A stretch of 64,000 nucleotides of DNA from Dastarcus helophoroides (taxonomy: Eukaryota; Arthropoda; Insecta; Coleoptera; Bothrideridae), in the NCBI GenBank assembly GCA_028583605.1, contig CM053329.1, positions 36,393,992 through 36,457,991 of the forward strand, written 5' to 3'. The translations under genes and the position numbers were made by a program. Shown here piece by piece: positions 22,811 to 32,451 of the stretch; within the stretch, counting starts at the first letter, position 1, and each line of letters begins with the position of its first letter. The notes beneath the pieces were generated by a model. It did not search any database and had not been told where the DNA came from. It worked only from the letters and a program-made list of their open reading frames with translations.

Positions 22811-24151
22811 GGTTCTTGGAATGTCTGCTTTGAATCTGATATGGTTTTAATTGTTAGACGTAGAGAAGGTAAATGCAAAGCAGGTGTTAATAATTACTGC
22901 AACGCTTAGAAAAAAAATATCAAAAGTCCAGTTTCCTATTGCTCACATATTTCGTCAGCTGAACCAGGGCCGTGCGGTAAATTTTCTCAGTATGATGCAA
23001 CTCTTCCAAATGCAGCCCCATATTTTTTTTTCTTTAAAACAAACAAGTAAAAGAACTTCGACTGTAATTTAAATGATCGATAAAAAGTTAAGTGTAAGCT
23101 TAAAGCAGATCTGCCAAAACATGTGTAGCCATAATTTCAAAGTTTCGATCAAAATATTCAATGTTTGTAATATGGTATAATACAAAATATGGAAATCTAT
23201 GTCGAAATTATAACCTCCTGGAGGTAATTTTAAATTAAACTTTTTTCCTCAAGTTCTGAAATTAAATTCGAAATTTTGATCTTTTTTCAAAGATTCTGGA
23301 ACAGTTTTTAGGTTTAGATTTTTACTTCACCCATTTATTCAAAAAATTCAAAAAATAATAAAAATTGAAAGAGTGTTTTTTTTTTAAAATACCAAAATAT
23401 TTTTTAATTTAATTCTATTTATTATTCTCAAAATAGTAGGAGTTTCTTTGGTAAAAATTTAAATTTTCCTTGAAATAAAAAGCTCCCACTTTTCGTTTTT
23501 ACACGTTTAACTAAAATTTTAGTTTTGGTATTTAAATTTAAACTTTTTTTCCCAAAATTTTATAAACAGGTTTCTGTTCTACAATTTCTGTTTTAGTTTC
23601 AATAGTAATTCCGAAATGTTTGTCTGCAATTCTCAATTCTTGCCTTGATTTGAGGAAAGGAATAAGAATATGAAAAATCCTACTCTATTTGAAAATGTAT
23701 CATTTTTCATCGACAATTTCGACCTGTTTAAAAATTTCTACTTTTTTTTGAAAATTTTAATTCTTTTCTCAAAATTTTGACCTTTCCTTGAAATTTCGAC
23801 TTTTTTTGAATACGAGGTATTTTTAATGATAAAAATTGTAAACTTGTCACTTTTTTAAAATTTCAGCTTAAAAAAAAACAGAATCTTTGGTAACCTCAAT
23901 TTTACTTTTCAAAATTTAGATATTTTTACGGGCTTTATCGGCTCGAATTGATTACACGTGATGGATTATAACCACTTTATTATTGAACTCAACTTTGATC
24001 ACCACAATTGAACAATTAACTCACTTATTATTAACTTCTACTAACTCACTAATTACACTGACTCTAACTGACTGACGCGAGGGAAAGCTAACCGCCTTTT
24101 ATAGTTTTGGCCCCCGGCTTCCAGAACTTTTCGGCAGATAAAGCTTATCGT

Positions 24152-24226
24152 TTGCCGTCCTTCTTTGTAACTAAGACTCCAGAGGAAGACCATGGACTAT
24201 TGGACTCCTCAATGACTTCATCCTTC
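24152..24226 (-). pseudogene. Reverse transcriptase scrap of the LTR element
   Basis: The minus-strand frame reads about 23 residues containing EESNSPWSSSGVLVTKKDG, the signature at the start of Ty3/gypsy reverse transcriptase domains. It begins immediately after the primer-binding site. Its end, GACGGCAAACG, runs into LTR sequence that also contains GGCAAACGATAA, so the 3' breakpoint sits in a microhomology. The 5' breakpoint abuts the primer site. This is a scrap between two deletions. Confidence 0.8.
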
Positions 24227-24244
24227 ATCCCACTTCTGACACCA
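24227..24244 (-). promoter_or_regulatory. Primer-binding site, tRNA-Leu type
   Basis: The minus-strand sequence TGGTGTCAGAAGTGGGAT begins two bases after the LTR end. It is complementary to a CCA-ended tRNA 3' end of the kind found in insect tRNA-Leu. Its position fixes the LTR boundary and the minus-strand orientation. Confidence 0.85.
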
Positions 24245-24246
24245 TA

Positions 24247-24622
24247 TGTTAATGGCTTTATCGGTTCGAATTGATTACACGTGATGGATTATAACCACTT
24301 TATTATTGAACTCAACTTTGATCACCACAATTGAACAATTAACTCACTTATTATTAACTTCTACTAACTCACTTATTACACTGACTCTAACTAACTGACT
24401 CGAGGGAAAGCTGACCCCCTTTTTTAGTTTTGGCCCCCGGCTTCCAGAACTTTTCGGCAGATAAGGCTTATCGTTTGCCGAAATTTCTGGAACGCTTATC
24501 TGCCATTTGTTCCGTTATCGCGGCCGCTTTCCCCTTATCAGATCCTTCTAGAAACTTTTTTTATTTACTAAATTATACAATTCTATTCTAAATTATATTC
24601 CATCTATTTACATTGCGTTACA
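24247..24622 (-). repeat. Complete LTR, 376 bp
   Basis: On the minus strand it starts TGTAACGCAATG and ends CCATTAACA, giving TGT...ACA termini. It contains a GCGGCCGC block also found in the solo LTR at 7370-7684. It is directly followed by the primer-binding site. Confidence 0.85.
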
Positions 24623-25017
24623 CTATTTTTTAACTCTTAAATTTTTTGAATATGTTCACTTTATAATTGGATTCTTTTTGAAAATTTTGATTTTTTCATA
24701 TTTCAACTTTTTTTCGAATTTTTTACTTTGTTATAAATTTTGTCTTTCTTTGAAAAATTCTGTTTTATTGAAAATCTCAGTTTTTTAAAAATGTGACTTA
24801 GAAAATTTCGATTCTAGAATTTTTGACCATTTGAAAATTTCGATTTTTTTAAATTGTACTCTTTTTAAAAATTTTGTCCTTTTGAACAATTTCCACCTTG
24901 ACCTGTTCGACAAAATCATACTTTTTTTTTAAAATATGGACTGTTATTCGAAATTTCGACTCTCTTGAAAACCGCGGTTTTTTTAAATATTTTCGTATTT
25001 TTAAGATCCAATCTTCT

Positions 25018-25556
25018 GTTTTTTTCAATTTATTTAACATTTCTTCGGCCCAGTTTGGAAATATTTAAATTTTTATGGTTTGTTGACAATTTTCTAAACA
25101 ATTTTTGAAATGCGACTACGTGATATTTAAATTTATTGAAAACGTCACTTCAAGACAGTTCACAAATTAAGAGGTTAGTTTATTTTACATAGAATAGGAA
25201 TAATGAAAAATAGAAGATCAAAAATTAGATATGGAAAAAAATAAAAAATTTTTGTTTTTTGATAAATTAGGAAAATGTAAAAAATACATAAAAAAGGTTG
25301 CAGCACTGGACATCGATGTTTCGCTCTCATTTGAGCTCGTCAGCAGTGCATAACATGGAAAGGGAACAATGAAGAAGAAATATTTAAAAATAATTTTTTT
25401 TTTTTTTGAAATATATAAAAAAGAGCATTTCAAAAATTGTTTAGAAAATTGTCAACAAACCATAAAAATTTAAATATTTCCAAACTGGGCCGAAGAAATG
25501 TTAAATAAATTAAAAAAAACATAATATTTCCGGTCAATAAGGGTCTACCATGAAGA
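25018..25556 (-). mobile_element. Hammerhead-bearing retroelement with inverted arms
   Basis: A 539-bp insertion flanked by ATCCAATCTTCT at 25006-25017 and 25557-25568. Within it, arms of about 83 bp (25027-25109 and 25424-25508) are essentially exact inverted repeats. The centre holds a canonical hammerhead ribozyme on the minus strand. That strand ends in a short A-rich tract (AAATTGAAAAAAAC), consistent with retrotransposition. Fragments of the family lie at 2392-2530 and 31889-32050. No protein is encoded, so it fits a nonautonomous Penelope-like element or retrozyme. Confidence 0.8.
25303..25349 (-). ncRNA. Hammerhead ribozyme, canonical type
   Basis: On the minus strand all parts fit: stem I GCACTG pairing with CAGTGC, core CTGACGA, stem II GCTC/GAGC with loop AAATGA, core GAA, stem III ACAT/ATGT with loop CG, and C17 giving a GUC cleavage site. 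Every stem is fully paired and every conserved core position agrees with CUGANGA...GAA. Predicted cleavage is after the C of ATGTC. The ribozyme lies between the inverted arms of its host element. Confidence 0.85.
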
Positions 25557-26364
25557 ATCCAATCTTCTCTCAAAATTTCTACTTTTTTTTTTAATGTCAC
25601 CCTCTTTATTTCAAATTTTGCATTTTTTCCAAATATCTGCTCCTTTCGAAATTTCAAATAGTTTTTCAAAGCTTTGCCTTTTTAAATATTTTGATTTGGT
25701 TTGATTCAACATTCTTGAAATTCCATTTGTTTTAACTGATTCGAACATTTCGACTTTTTGCAAATTTGGCAGTCCTATTGAAAACTTCACATATCAATTT
25801 CCAGTTTTTTCAAAATATTAATTTTTCTAATCATGACTTTTCCTCAAATTTTAAATTGTTTTAAAATTTTGATCTTCGATTTCAACTTTCAAAAATTTTA
25901 ATATTTAAAAAATGTTACTTTGCAAATTTTTCATTCACAATCCCTTTCTACCGTTTTCAAGTTTTCAAAATGTCGACTTTTTCCAAAAATTCTACTTTTT
26001 AACACAATTGAATAAAAATGTTTGCTTTTTGTTGTATTTTTGATGTTTTTGAAGAACCAATTTTCTTTCAAAATTTCTAGTTGTCAGCTTTTTTATTTTA
26101 AATTTTCGATTTTTTTCCAAATATCGGCTCCTTTCGACATTTCTTCTTCGAAGTTTTGTCTTTTGAATATTTCGACTTGTTTTGATTCGACATTTTTGAA
26201 ATTCCATTTGTCTTAACTGATTTGTAAATTTCGATCTGTTGCAAATGTTGGCAGTCCTATTGAAAATTTTAAATTTCAGTTTCCGGTTTTTCCAAATTTT
26301 CACCTTTTTAATCATGACTTTTTCTCAATTTTTCGATTAATTTAAAAATGTTGCTTTTTCTTCT

Positions 26365-26455
26365 ATAGAACTGCCAAGCTATGGAACTCGTAACCGAATG
26401 GAATTTTCCCCAAAAATTACAGCCTATCCCTGTTTAAGAAGGCGGTTTATCACCA
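26365..26455 (+). pseudogene. LINE reverse transcriptase C-terminal fragment
   Basis: Matches the KLWN to FPKN region near the C-terminus of the LINE at 35703-37245. It sits in the minisatellite of copy B at the position equivalent to 9596-9772 in copy A, directly after a TTCTTCTATAGAACT junction that both copies share. The 3' UTR seen in copy A is missing here. Confidence 0.7.
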
Positions 26456-26879
26456 TCTGTTGGATTATTCATAGTTCAGCTTTTTTTCGAATTTTTTATT
26501 TTGTTATAAATTTCGACTTTCTTTGAAAAATTCTGCTCAGGTTTTTAAAATGTGACTTGGAAAATTTCGATTCTAGAAATTTTGACCTTGAAAGTTTTGA
26601 TTTTTTTAAATTCTACTCTTATTTTTTTGAAAATTTTGTCTTTTTGAACAATTTTCACCTTATTTAAAAGATTTGACCTTTTCGACAAAATCATACCTTT
26701 TTTTAAAATATGGACCCTTATTCGAAATTTCGACTTTCTTAGAATCGGCGACCTTTTTAAATATTTTCATTTTTTTAAGATCCAATCTTCTTTCCAAATT
26801 TCTACTCTTTTTGAAAAATGTCACATTTTTTCTACTATTTTCAAAATGTTGTCTTTTTTTAAAAAATTCTACTTTTTAA

Positions 26880-27970
26880 CCAAATGTTTCAATTTCGATG
26901 TTATTGAAGTTCGAATATTTTCAAATTTTGACTTTTTTCAGGATGTTGAGTTGTTTTGAACATTTCTAATTTTGCTCAGAATTTATATTTTCCTAGTTTA
27001 CTTTTTGGAGCAATTTTGTTTATTTTGAGATTTTGATTTTATCGTCAAACCTCTACATTTGAACATTTCGACCTTTTGCAAATGTTAGCAGTCCTATTGA
27101 AAATTTCAAATATCAGTTTGCAATTTTTTCAAAATTTTCATTTTTTTAATCATGACTTTTCCTCAAATTTTAAATTATTTTAAAATTATGATCTTCGATT
27201 TCAACTTTAAAAAAATTTAACTTTTGAAAAATGTTGCTTTTGTAAATTTCAACTTTATTCACAATCTCTTTCTACTATTTTCAAAATGTCGACTGTTTTA
27301 AAAAATTCTATTTTTTAACTTAATTAAATAAAGATGTTTACTACTTCTTGTTTCAATTTCGACGTTTTTGAAGTTCGAATATTTTCAAATTTTAACTTTT
27401 TTCAGGATGTTGAGTTGTTTTGAACATTTCTAATTTTGCGCAGAATTTATATTTTCCTAGTTTACTTATTGGAGCAATTTCGTTTATTTTGAGATTTTGA
27501 TTTTATTGTCAAACCTCTACATTTGAACATTTCGACCTTTTGCAAATGTTAGCAGTCCTATTGAAAATTTCAAATATCAGTTTGCAATTTTTTCAAAATT
27601 TTCATTTTTTTAATCATGACTTTTCCTCAAATTTTAAATTATTTTAAAATTATAATCTTCGATTTCAACTTTAAAAAAATTTAACTTTTGAAAAATGTTG
27701 CTTTTGCAAATTTCAACTTTATTCACAATCTCTTTGTACTATTTTCAAAATGTCGACTGTTTTAAAAAATTCTATTTTTTAACCAAATTAAATAAAGATG
27801 TTTACTTCTTGTTTCAATTTCGATGTTTTTGAAGTTCGAATATTTTCAAATTTTAACTTTTTTCAGGATGTTGAGTTGTTTTGAACATTTATAATTTTGC
27901 TTAGAATTTCTATTTTCCTAGTTTACTTTTTGGAGCAATTTCGTATATTCTGAGATTTCGAATTAATCGT
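26880..27970 (+). repeat. 464-bp higher-order tandem repeat in hAT copy B
   Basis: Successive copies of a unit containing CAAACCTCTACATTTGAAC begin near 27046 and 27510, a period of about 464 bp. A diverged further copy starts near 27970 and related pieces lie upstream near 25740 and 26200. The unit itself is built from the AT-rich minisatellite words, so this is a second level of amplification. Confidence 0.7.
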
Positions 27971-29549
27971 CAAACCTCGACTTTCAAAAATTTCGCAATT
28001 TATTTAGTAATTTCCAGTGTTTTTCTTTGAAATTTCAACCAATTTTCAAAAATTTTATTTGTTCTCTTCCAAAGATTTTACTTTTTAGGAATCTTTTGGT
28101 TTATTAAAATTTTTTCTTCTTCTTCTTCTTAATTTTGTCTTTAATGCTTAAAATATTGAATCTTCCAAGATTTAATCTTTTCCAAAACTTTCGTTTTATC
28201 AATATCTTCAATTTTTTTTCAAAATTTCGAATTTTTTTCCACATTTCGAATTTTCTTTAAAACATTTCGAATTATTTTTTTTTCTAAAAATATCATTTTT
28301 CTCAACGAATTCTGAAATTTTTTGTCGCTAAGCCTATTTCAATTTCTTATTTTTTCAAAATGCGACTTTAAAAATCTCGTTTTTCTTCGCAATTTTCACT
28401 TTTACCAAAAATTCTAACCATTTTGAAAATGTTTGATCGTTGCTTAAAGTTTCGATTTTTTCTTTGACACATAACTTATTTTAAAATTTTCCACGTTTGT
28501 TCAAAATTTCCAATAATTTTTTATTTTATATTTCTGGTTTCTTAAAGTTTGAACCCTTTTAAAGTTCTGCCTTGGTTTTTAACTTTTTTAAAATACCCAC
28601 TTTTATAAACTTACCTTTTTTCAAAATTTTGCTTACTTAAAGTTTTCGCTTTTATTTTTAAATTTCGACCTTTCAAAATTTTGTCTTATGGAACCAAAAA
28701 AGTTTTCGAAAATTTTATTTTTAGCTTATAAATTATTAGTTCTTTTATTTTGTACATTTTGACCTTTTTCTGTCGATTGCAATGGATTTTAGTTCCAATT
28801 TACAAATTTCGATTTCAAACTTGAAATTTTAACTTTTTCTACAATTATTCAACTTTACCTGAAAATAATAAAAAAATGTCTTTTGTAAAGAATGCAATTT
28901 ATTTTTCAATTTAATATTATTCTGACAATGCTGGCATTTTCTTTATATATTAGATACATTTTTGTTTTTTTCTAAAATTTTATTTTTTCTGGATTCTAAT
29001 TTTTCAGTTTTAACTATCACTTTTCTCCTGAAATTTTGACTTTTAACTTGTATTTTACACTCTTTAAAATACTGACTATATTCTCGAAATGTATGTGTTC
29101 ATCTTTGATCTTAAAATTTGCAAAGATATATTTCACATTTCGATTCTCTTTCAACATTTCTAGGTTAGTCTCAAGAATAATAAGAATTTTAAAAGGTAAA
29201 CTTGGAACTTTGAGAAAAAAATGAAAATTACCAGAAACAAACTCTACATTTACGAAAAAAGTCTCAAACTTTTATTTTAATTTTTTTTCTTTTCATGAAC
29301 ATCAAATAATCAAGAGTTATAAAAAAAGTTCTGAATTAATAAAAAAACATTAACATTTTAAAAGGAGCCGCACTCAACGAAGAGCCGCATGCAGCGCTCA
29401 GAGATACATAGAAAACCGATGTGCAAAAATTGTCAATTATTGAATGGCTCAAATTATATTTTGATTTAGCTGCTTATGTCGGCTCTTTAAGGTGCCGCTC
29501 AATGTGGTTGCCTCTTTGCATCATAGCAGGGTACGGCCCTGTACTGAAC

Positions 29550-30675
29550 TTACGTTAAAAGTGCCAATCTAATCTATTAGCAATACGTTGTCGATTTAAA
29601 AATTAATAATCTATTAAGATGCAAAATGCTAACCATGTTTCTCTTACAAATAAAATTTAAATTGGTTTATTGGAGAATGATAATTCGGTTGGACAAAGAC
29701 ATATGTACCTCATAATTATCACTGCTTACCAATGTAGCCAGAATTTCTTCTGAACTTCATTAACAAAATCTTATAGTCTTTCAATATTTTAGGAAGTCGG
29801 TGGCTTTGGAAGTCTGCAACTTCTGCAGTTACTATTTATCCTTTTCTAATTCGTTCATGCTTTTCCAATGTATTTTTCTAAAGACGAACCGCCTCTGATT
29901 CTAATGGCTACCAAAGTGTTATTGGCATAACCAACTCAATTTGTATGTTGCTGCACTTAGGGTGAAGGGTGGTCCAGAATTTAATACCTCCGCAGTAAGA
30001 TACGACAGTTTAAATGGGATAAGCCCATTGTATGTACTTGGTTAGTGTGAGGGGGACTCCTTCCTCCCCTTTACGACGTTTGCGTCGTGCGGCTTTTTAT
30101 ATTAACAGTTAAAACATTTTCCTTTACTGCAGATTCAAGACTTAAATTTTAAATTTAATTTGCTTCGCGATTTAGAAACGAGAGAAGGGACGTTATTAGC
30201 TCTTTGCTTATATTAGCCTTGGGACAGGATTTTCTTACTTTAATTATAGCATACGGGACCCCACTGTTCCTCATGATTTATCGCGTAGCTCAAGTTTTTC
30301 TATAGCAACATGACTTCTCACATTTTTTGACCTATCTGATCAGCAACTGTCACAAAGTAATCTTTATATATAAAAATGAAAACGCACAGCCCCAACCGCA
30401 AACTCTAGGAAATCGAAATTTTGCACAGATGTTCTTTTTGTAATGTAGGCGCACACTAAGATGGGATTTTTGGAAATTCGATCTCTAAGAGGATCTACAA
30501 CAGCGTTAAACGTAAGCTCTGACATCTGTTAGTGTGACAAATTTCGGTGTCCAAATTCGAGTGGGCAGACAGCAAATTAAGATTTTTGACAGTACGTTGT
30601 TTGCAATTTTTGAATAGATAACCGTTTTTGTTGATTAAACATTTTAGTTCATCAATTAAACTGATAAATGACTTA
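29550..30675. other. Complex intergenic sequence, no gene recognised
   Basis: Relatively low-repeat sequence between hAT copy B and the hammerhead tandem. It includes a GC-richer patch near 30040-30095 (TACGACGTTTGCGTCGTGCGG, a short inverted repeat) and a TATATATAAAAATGAAAACG motif near 30365 of the type found at ends of some insect repeats. I could not assign either. Confidence 0.35.
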
Positions 30676-31054
30676 TGTAAGTAGAATGCAACCTAGACTA
30701 CAAATTTATGCAGTCTTCCTCTAGGCGTGTATAGTGAATCATAGGCAGCTGAATTACCAATAGTTGAAACACTGCCACCTAGCGAAACGGTTGCTCTCTA
30801 GGAAAAAGTTTCTAGAAGACAAGGATTCTAATGCACAGACCAATAGGTTTGAACATTTACTTGATTAGAAGTTTGAAAACCAAATACTGGTTTCGATCTT
30901 GTTAGATCTCGTCAGTTTGGTATATCAACTCGAATGCTAACAAATGTCTCGACAAGTAAGTACTAAAGAATTCACGGACGTCAAGTGTGTGACTTCTTAG
31001 TACTACCACCTATTGGTCCATAGAGAAACTATGGCCATTGCCAATAATATCGTA
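30676..31054 (-). mobile_element. Hammerhead-repeat unit 1 of a tandem pair, about 379 bp
   Basis: Begins with TGTAAGTAGAATGCAACC. The next unit begins at 31055 with TGCAAGTAGAATGCAACC, giving a head-to-tail period of 379 bp. The unit contains a hammerhead ribozyme on the minus strand at 30879-30921. Head-to-tail tandem units of 200-400 bp with one hammerhead each are the hallmark of metazoan retrozymes and of Penelope-like terminal repeats. No ORF is present. Confidence 0.8.
30879..30921 (-). ncRNA. Hammerhead ribozyme, minimal stem III
   Basis: On the minus strand: stem I ACCAAA pairing with TTTGGT, core CTGACGA, stem II GATC/GATC with loop TAACAA, core GAA, stem III AC/GT with loop CA, and A17 (a GUA site). 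All core positions agree with the consensus. The two-base-pair stem III resembles the minimal hammerheads described in Penelope-like elements, which are thought to work best as dimers; two copies lie in tandem here. Confidence 0.8.
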
Positions 31055-31166
31055 TGCAAGTAGAATGCAACCTAGACTACAAATTCATGCAGCCCCCCAG
31101 GCGTATATAATAAATCATATCAACTACCAACAGCTGAAACACTGCCAACTAGCGAAGCGGTTGCTC

Positions 31167-31536
31167 CTCAAGGAATAATCTCGGGAAACTTGTAGGGATA
31201 TGGACAGGTAACTGTTCATTAAACAAACACCTCCACAGAATGGGAATAATAAACGACCCAAGTTGCAGACAGTGTTTAGAAGAAGATGAGAATGTAGAGC
31301 ACGTGATGGGTCACTGCCCGGCACTAGCATCAATCAGAAGATCCACGCAGGGGGACTTGTGGCCTAGTATGGCCAGTTTGAGAGAGGCGCATCCAAGGGA
31401 CGTTCTTCAGTTTCTCAATAAGGTTGGGTGGCTGAATGAATGACCAAGCACACCTCAATCACGGGGATAGCACAATGGGCCCGGAAAGGGTGGCCTAAGT
31501 GCTGGTCTAATCTTTAGACAACCCACAACGAATCCA
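31167..31536 (+). pseudogene. R1/LOA-like LINE, 5'-truncated, C-terminal end
   Basis: The insert is flanked by GAAGCGGTTGCTC at 31154-31166 and 31537-31549, an exact 13-bp duplication. From 31168 one frame stays open to a stop after 31443. It shows the conserved end of RNase H-type LINE ORF2 proteins: TGNCSLNKHLHRMG, then a zinc-knuckle-like CRQC...HV...HC around residues 35-52 of the fragment, then a short tail ending GWLNE. A 3' UTR of about 90 bp (with GGTGGCCTAAGTGCTGG) follows, without a poly-A tail. The remaining frame is intact, suggesting a fairly recent insertion. Clade assignment among R1, LOA and I-like groups is tentative. Confidence 0.8.
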
Positions 31537-31631
31537 GAAGCGGTTGCTCTCTAGGAAAAAGTTTCCAGAAGACAAGGATTCTAATGCACAGACCAATAGA
31601 TTTGAACATTTATTAGATTCTGAGTTTGGAA

Positions 31632-31674
31632 ACCAAATACTGGTTTCGATCTTGTTAGATCTCATCAGTTTGGT
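31632..31674 (-). ncRNA. Hammerhead ribozyme, minimal stem III, second tandem copy
   Basis: Identical to the motif at 30879-30921 except that the free core position N7 is T (CTGATGA) instead of C. The single difference falls at the one core position where any base is allowed, which is what retained function would predict, although one site is weak evidence. Confidence 0.8.
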
Positions 31675-31782
31675 ATATCCAAGTCAAATGCTAACAAATA
31701 TTTCGACAAGTAAATATTAAAAAATTCACCGACTTCCAGCGTGTGACTTCTTAGTACTACCACCTATTGGTCCATAGTAGTC

Positions 31783-31850
31783 CTTTGTAGTGTAGGTTGC
31801 ATTCTACTTGCACACGACATTTTTGGTAATGGCCATAGTTTCTCTATGCA
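31783..31850 (+). repeat. Inverted copy of the tandem-unit junction
   Basis: TGTAGGTTGCATTCTACTTG followed by GGCCATAGTTTCTCTATG is the reverse complement of 31017-31083, the junction between the two units. A short inverted piece capping tandem repeats is typical of Penelope-like insertions. Confidence 0.7.
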
Positions 31851-31888
31851 GTTAAGGCTTTGAAAGGTTAAAAATGTTTTTCATGGTG

Positions 31889-32050
31889 GACACTTATTGG
31901 TCGGAAACATTATGTTTATTAATTTTATTTAACATTTCTACGACCCAGTTTGGAAATATCTAAATTTTTATTATTGTCAACATTGATTAACAAAAATTTA
32001 AATATTTCCAAACTGCAACGTAGAAGTGTTGATAAAATTCATATATTTAA
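31889..32050 (+). repeat. Deleted copy of the 25018-25556 family
   Basis: GTCGGAAACATTATGTTTAT begins a pair of inverted arms (ACCCAGTTTGGAAATATCT facing AAATATTTCCAAACTGCAACG) that now meet at a short loop. The ribozyme-bearing centre has been lost, leaving a hairpin. Confidence 0.65.
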
Positions 32051-32451
32051 AAGTAATAAATAAAAAAATGAATAAACGTTAGCGAGTCATCACTAAAATA
32101 AAAAGTGGGTTAGTTTAAAGCGGAAAAAGAAAAATGTGTAGTGATATCGATTATCTATTCAATAGTAATCTGCCTGACTGACAGATATTGTAGTGAATTT
32201 TTGACCATTTTCGACCAGAGAAAAATATCTGCAAAACTGTAAATCAAAATATTGAAATTTTAGAAACTAACCCAACAATACGTCAATACGTCAGTTTTCC
32301 TTAGAAAACTTCTTTTGATGTATTTGCTGACGATTAATTTATTGAAAGTCCGGTTTCGAAATCAATTTAATAATCGAACAACAACAAATTTGTATCTGTT
32401 ACTTTTCCAGTTAATATTTTCAAAGCTCTGACTTCTGCTTATCCACATATA
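32051..32451. other. AT-rich intergenic spacer
   Basis: No gene, RNA or repeat recognised between the retroelement fragment and the fold-back element. Confidence 0.35.

Larger units (their letters stand above)
23931..24622 (-). mobile_element. Ty3/gypsy element reduced to LTR-PBS-RT scrap-LTR
   Basis: On the minus strand the order is: 5' LTR 24622-24247, a 2-base spacer, primer-binding site 24244-24227, about 75 nt of reverse transcriptase (24226-24152), then a partial second LTR (24156-23931) that lacks its terminal bases. Gag, protease, most of pol and integrase are gone. The two LTRs are nearly identical where they overlap. This looks like a deletion derivative made by recombination or template switching, and it cannot encode anything. 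Confidence 0.85.
22965..29541. mobile_element. Large hAT-type element, copy B, inverted to copy A
   Basis: The left end CAGGGCCGTGCGGTAAATTT corresponds to the right end of copy A. The right end, inverted, reads CAGGGCCGTACCCTGC and matches the left end of copy A. Flanks are AGCTGAAC (22957-22964) and TACTGAAC (29542-29549), 6 of 8 identical, a diverged hAT-type duplication. The interior is T-rich minisatellite with a 464-bp higher-order duplication. Nested inside are an LTR-element derivative (23931-24622) and a hammerhead-bearing element (25018-25556). No transposase is visible. Confidence 0.8.
31055..31782 (-). mobile_element. Hammerhead-repeat unit 2, split by a LINE
   Basis: Second tandem unit, interrupted at 31167-31536 by a LINE fragment. 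Without the insert and its duplicated target, the spacing between the two ribozymes is about 370 bp. The unit continues through the ribozyme at 31632-31674 and ends near CACCTATTGGTCCATAG. Confidence 0.8.

Noticed and set aside
24227..24244. tRNA-Leu 3' end suggesting a tRNA gene
   Set aside because: Only the last 18 bases are present, next to an LTR end and in the antisense position expected of a primer-binding site. No cloverleaf surrounds it.
25992..26315. 107-codon Lys/Arg/Asn-rich ORF on the minus strand, and similar low-complexity ORFs throughout the AT-rich arrays
   Set aside because: These frames arise from AAATTTCGA-type words that rarely contain stops. Composition follows the repeat and the frames are not shared between array copies.
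6781..29541. One single 22.8-kb palindromic transposon
   Set aside because: Each arm has its own pair of CAGGG-type ends and its own flanking 8-bp duplication, and the two duplications differ (TGAACATT versus NNCTGAAC). Two independent insertions explain it better.
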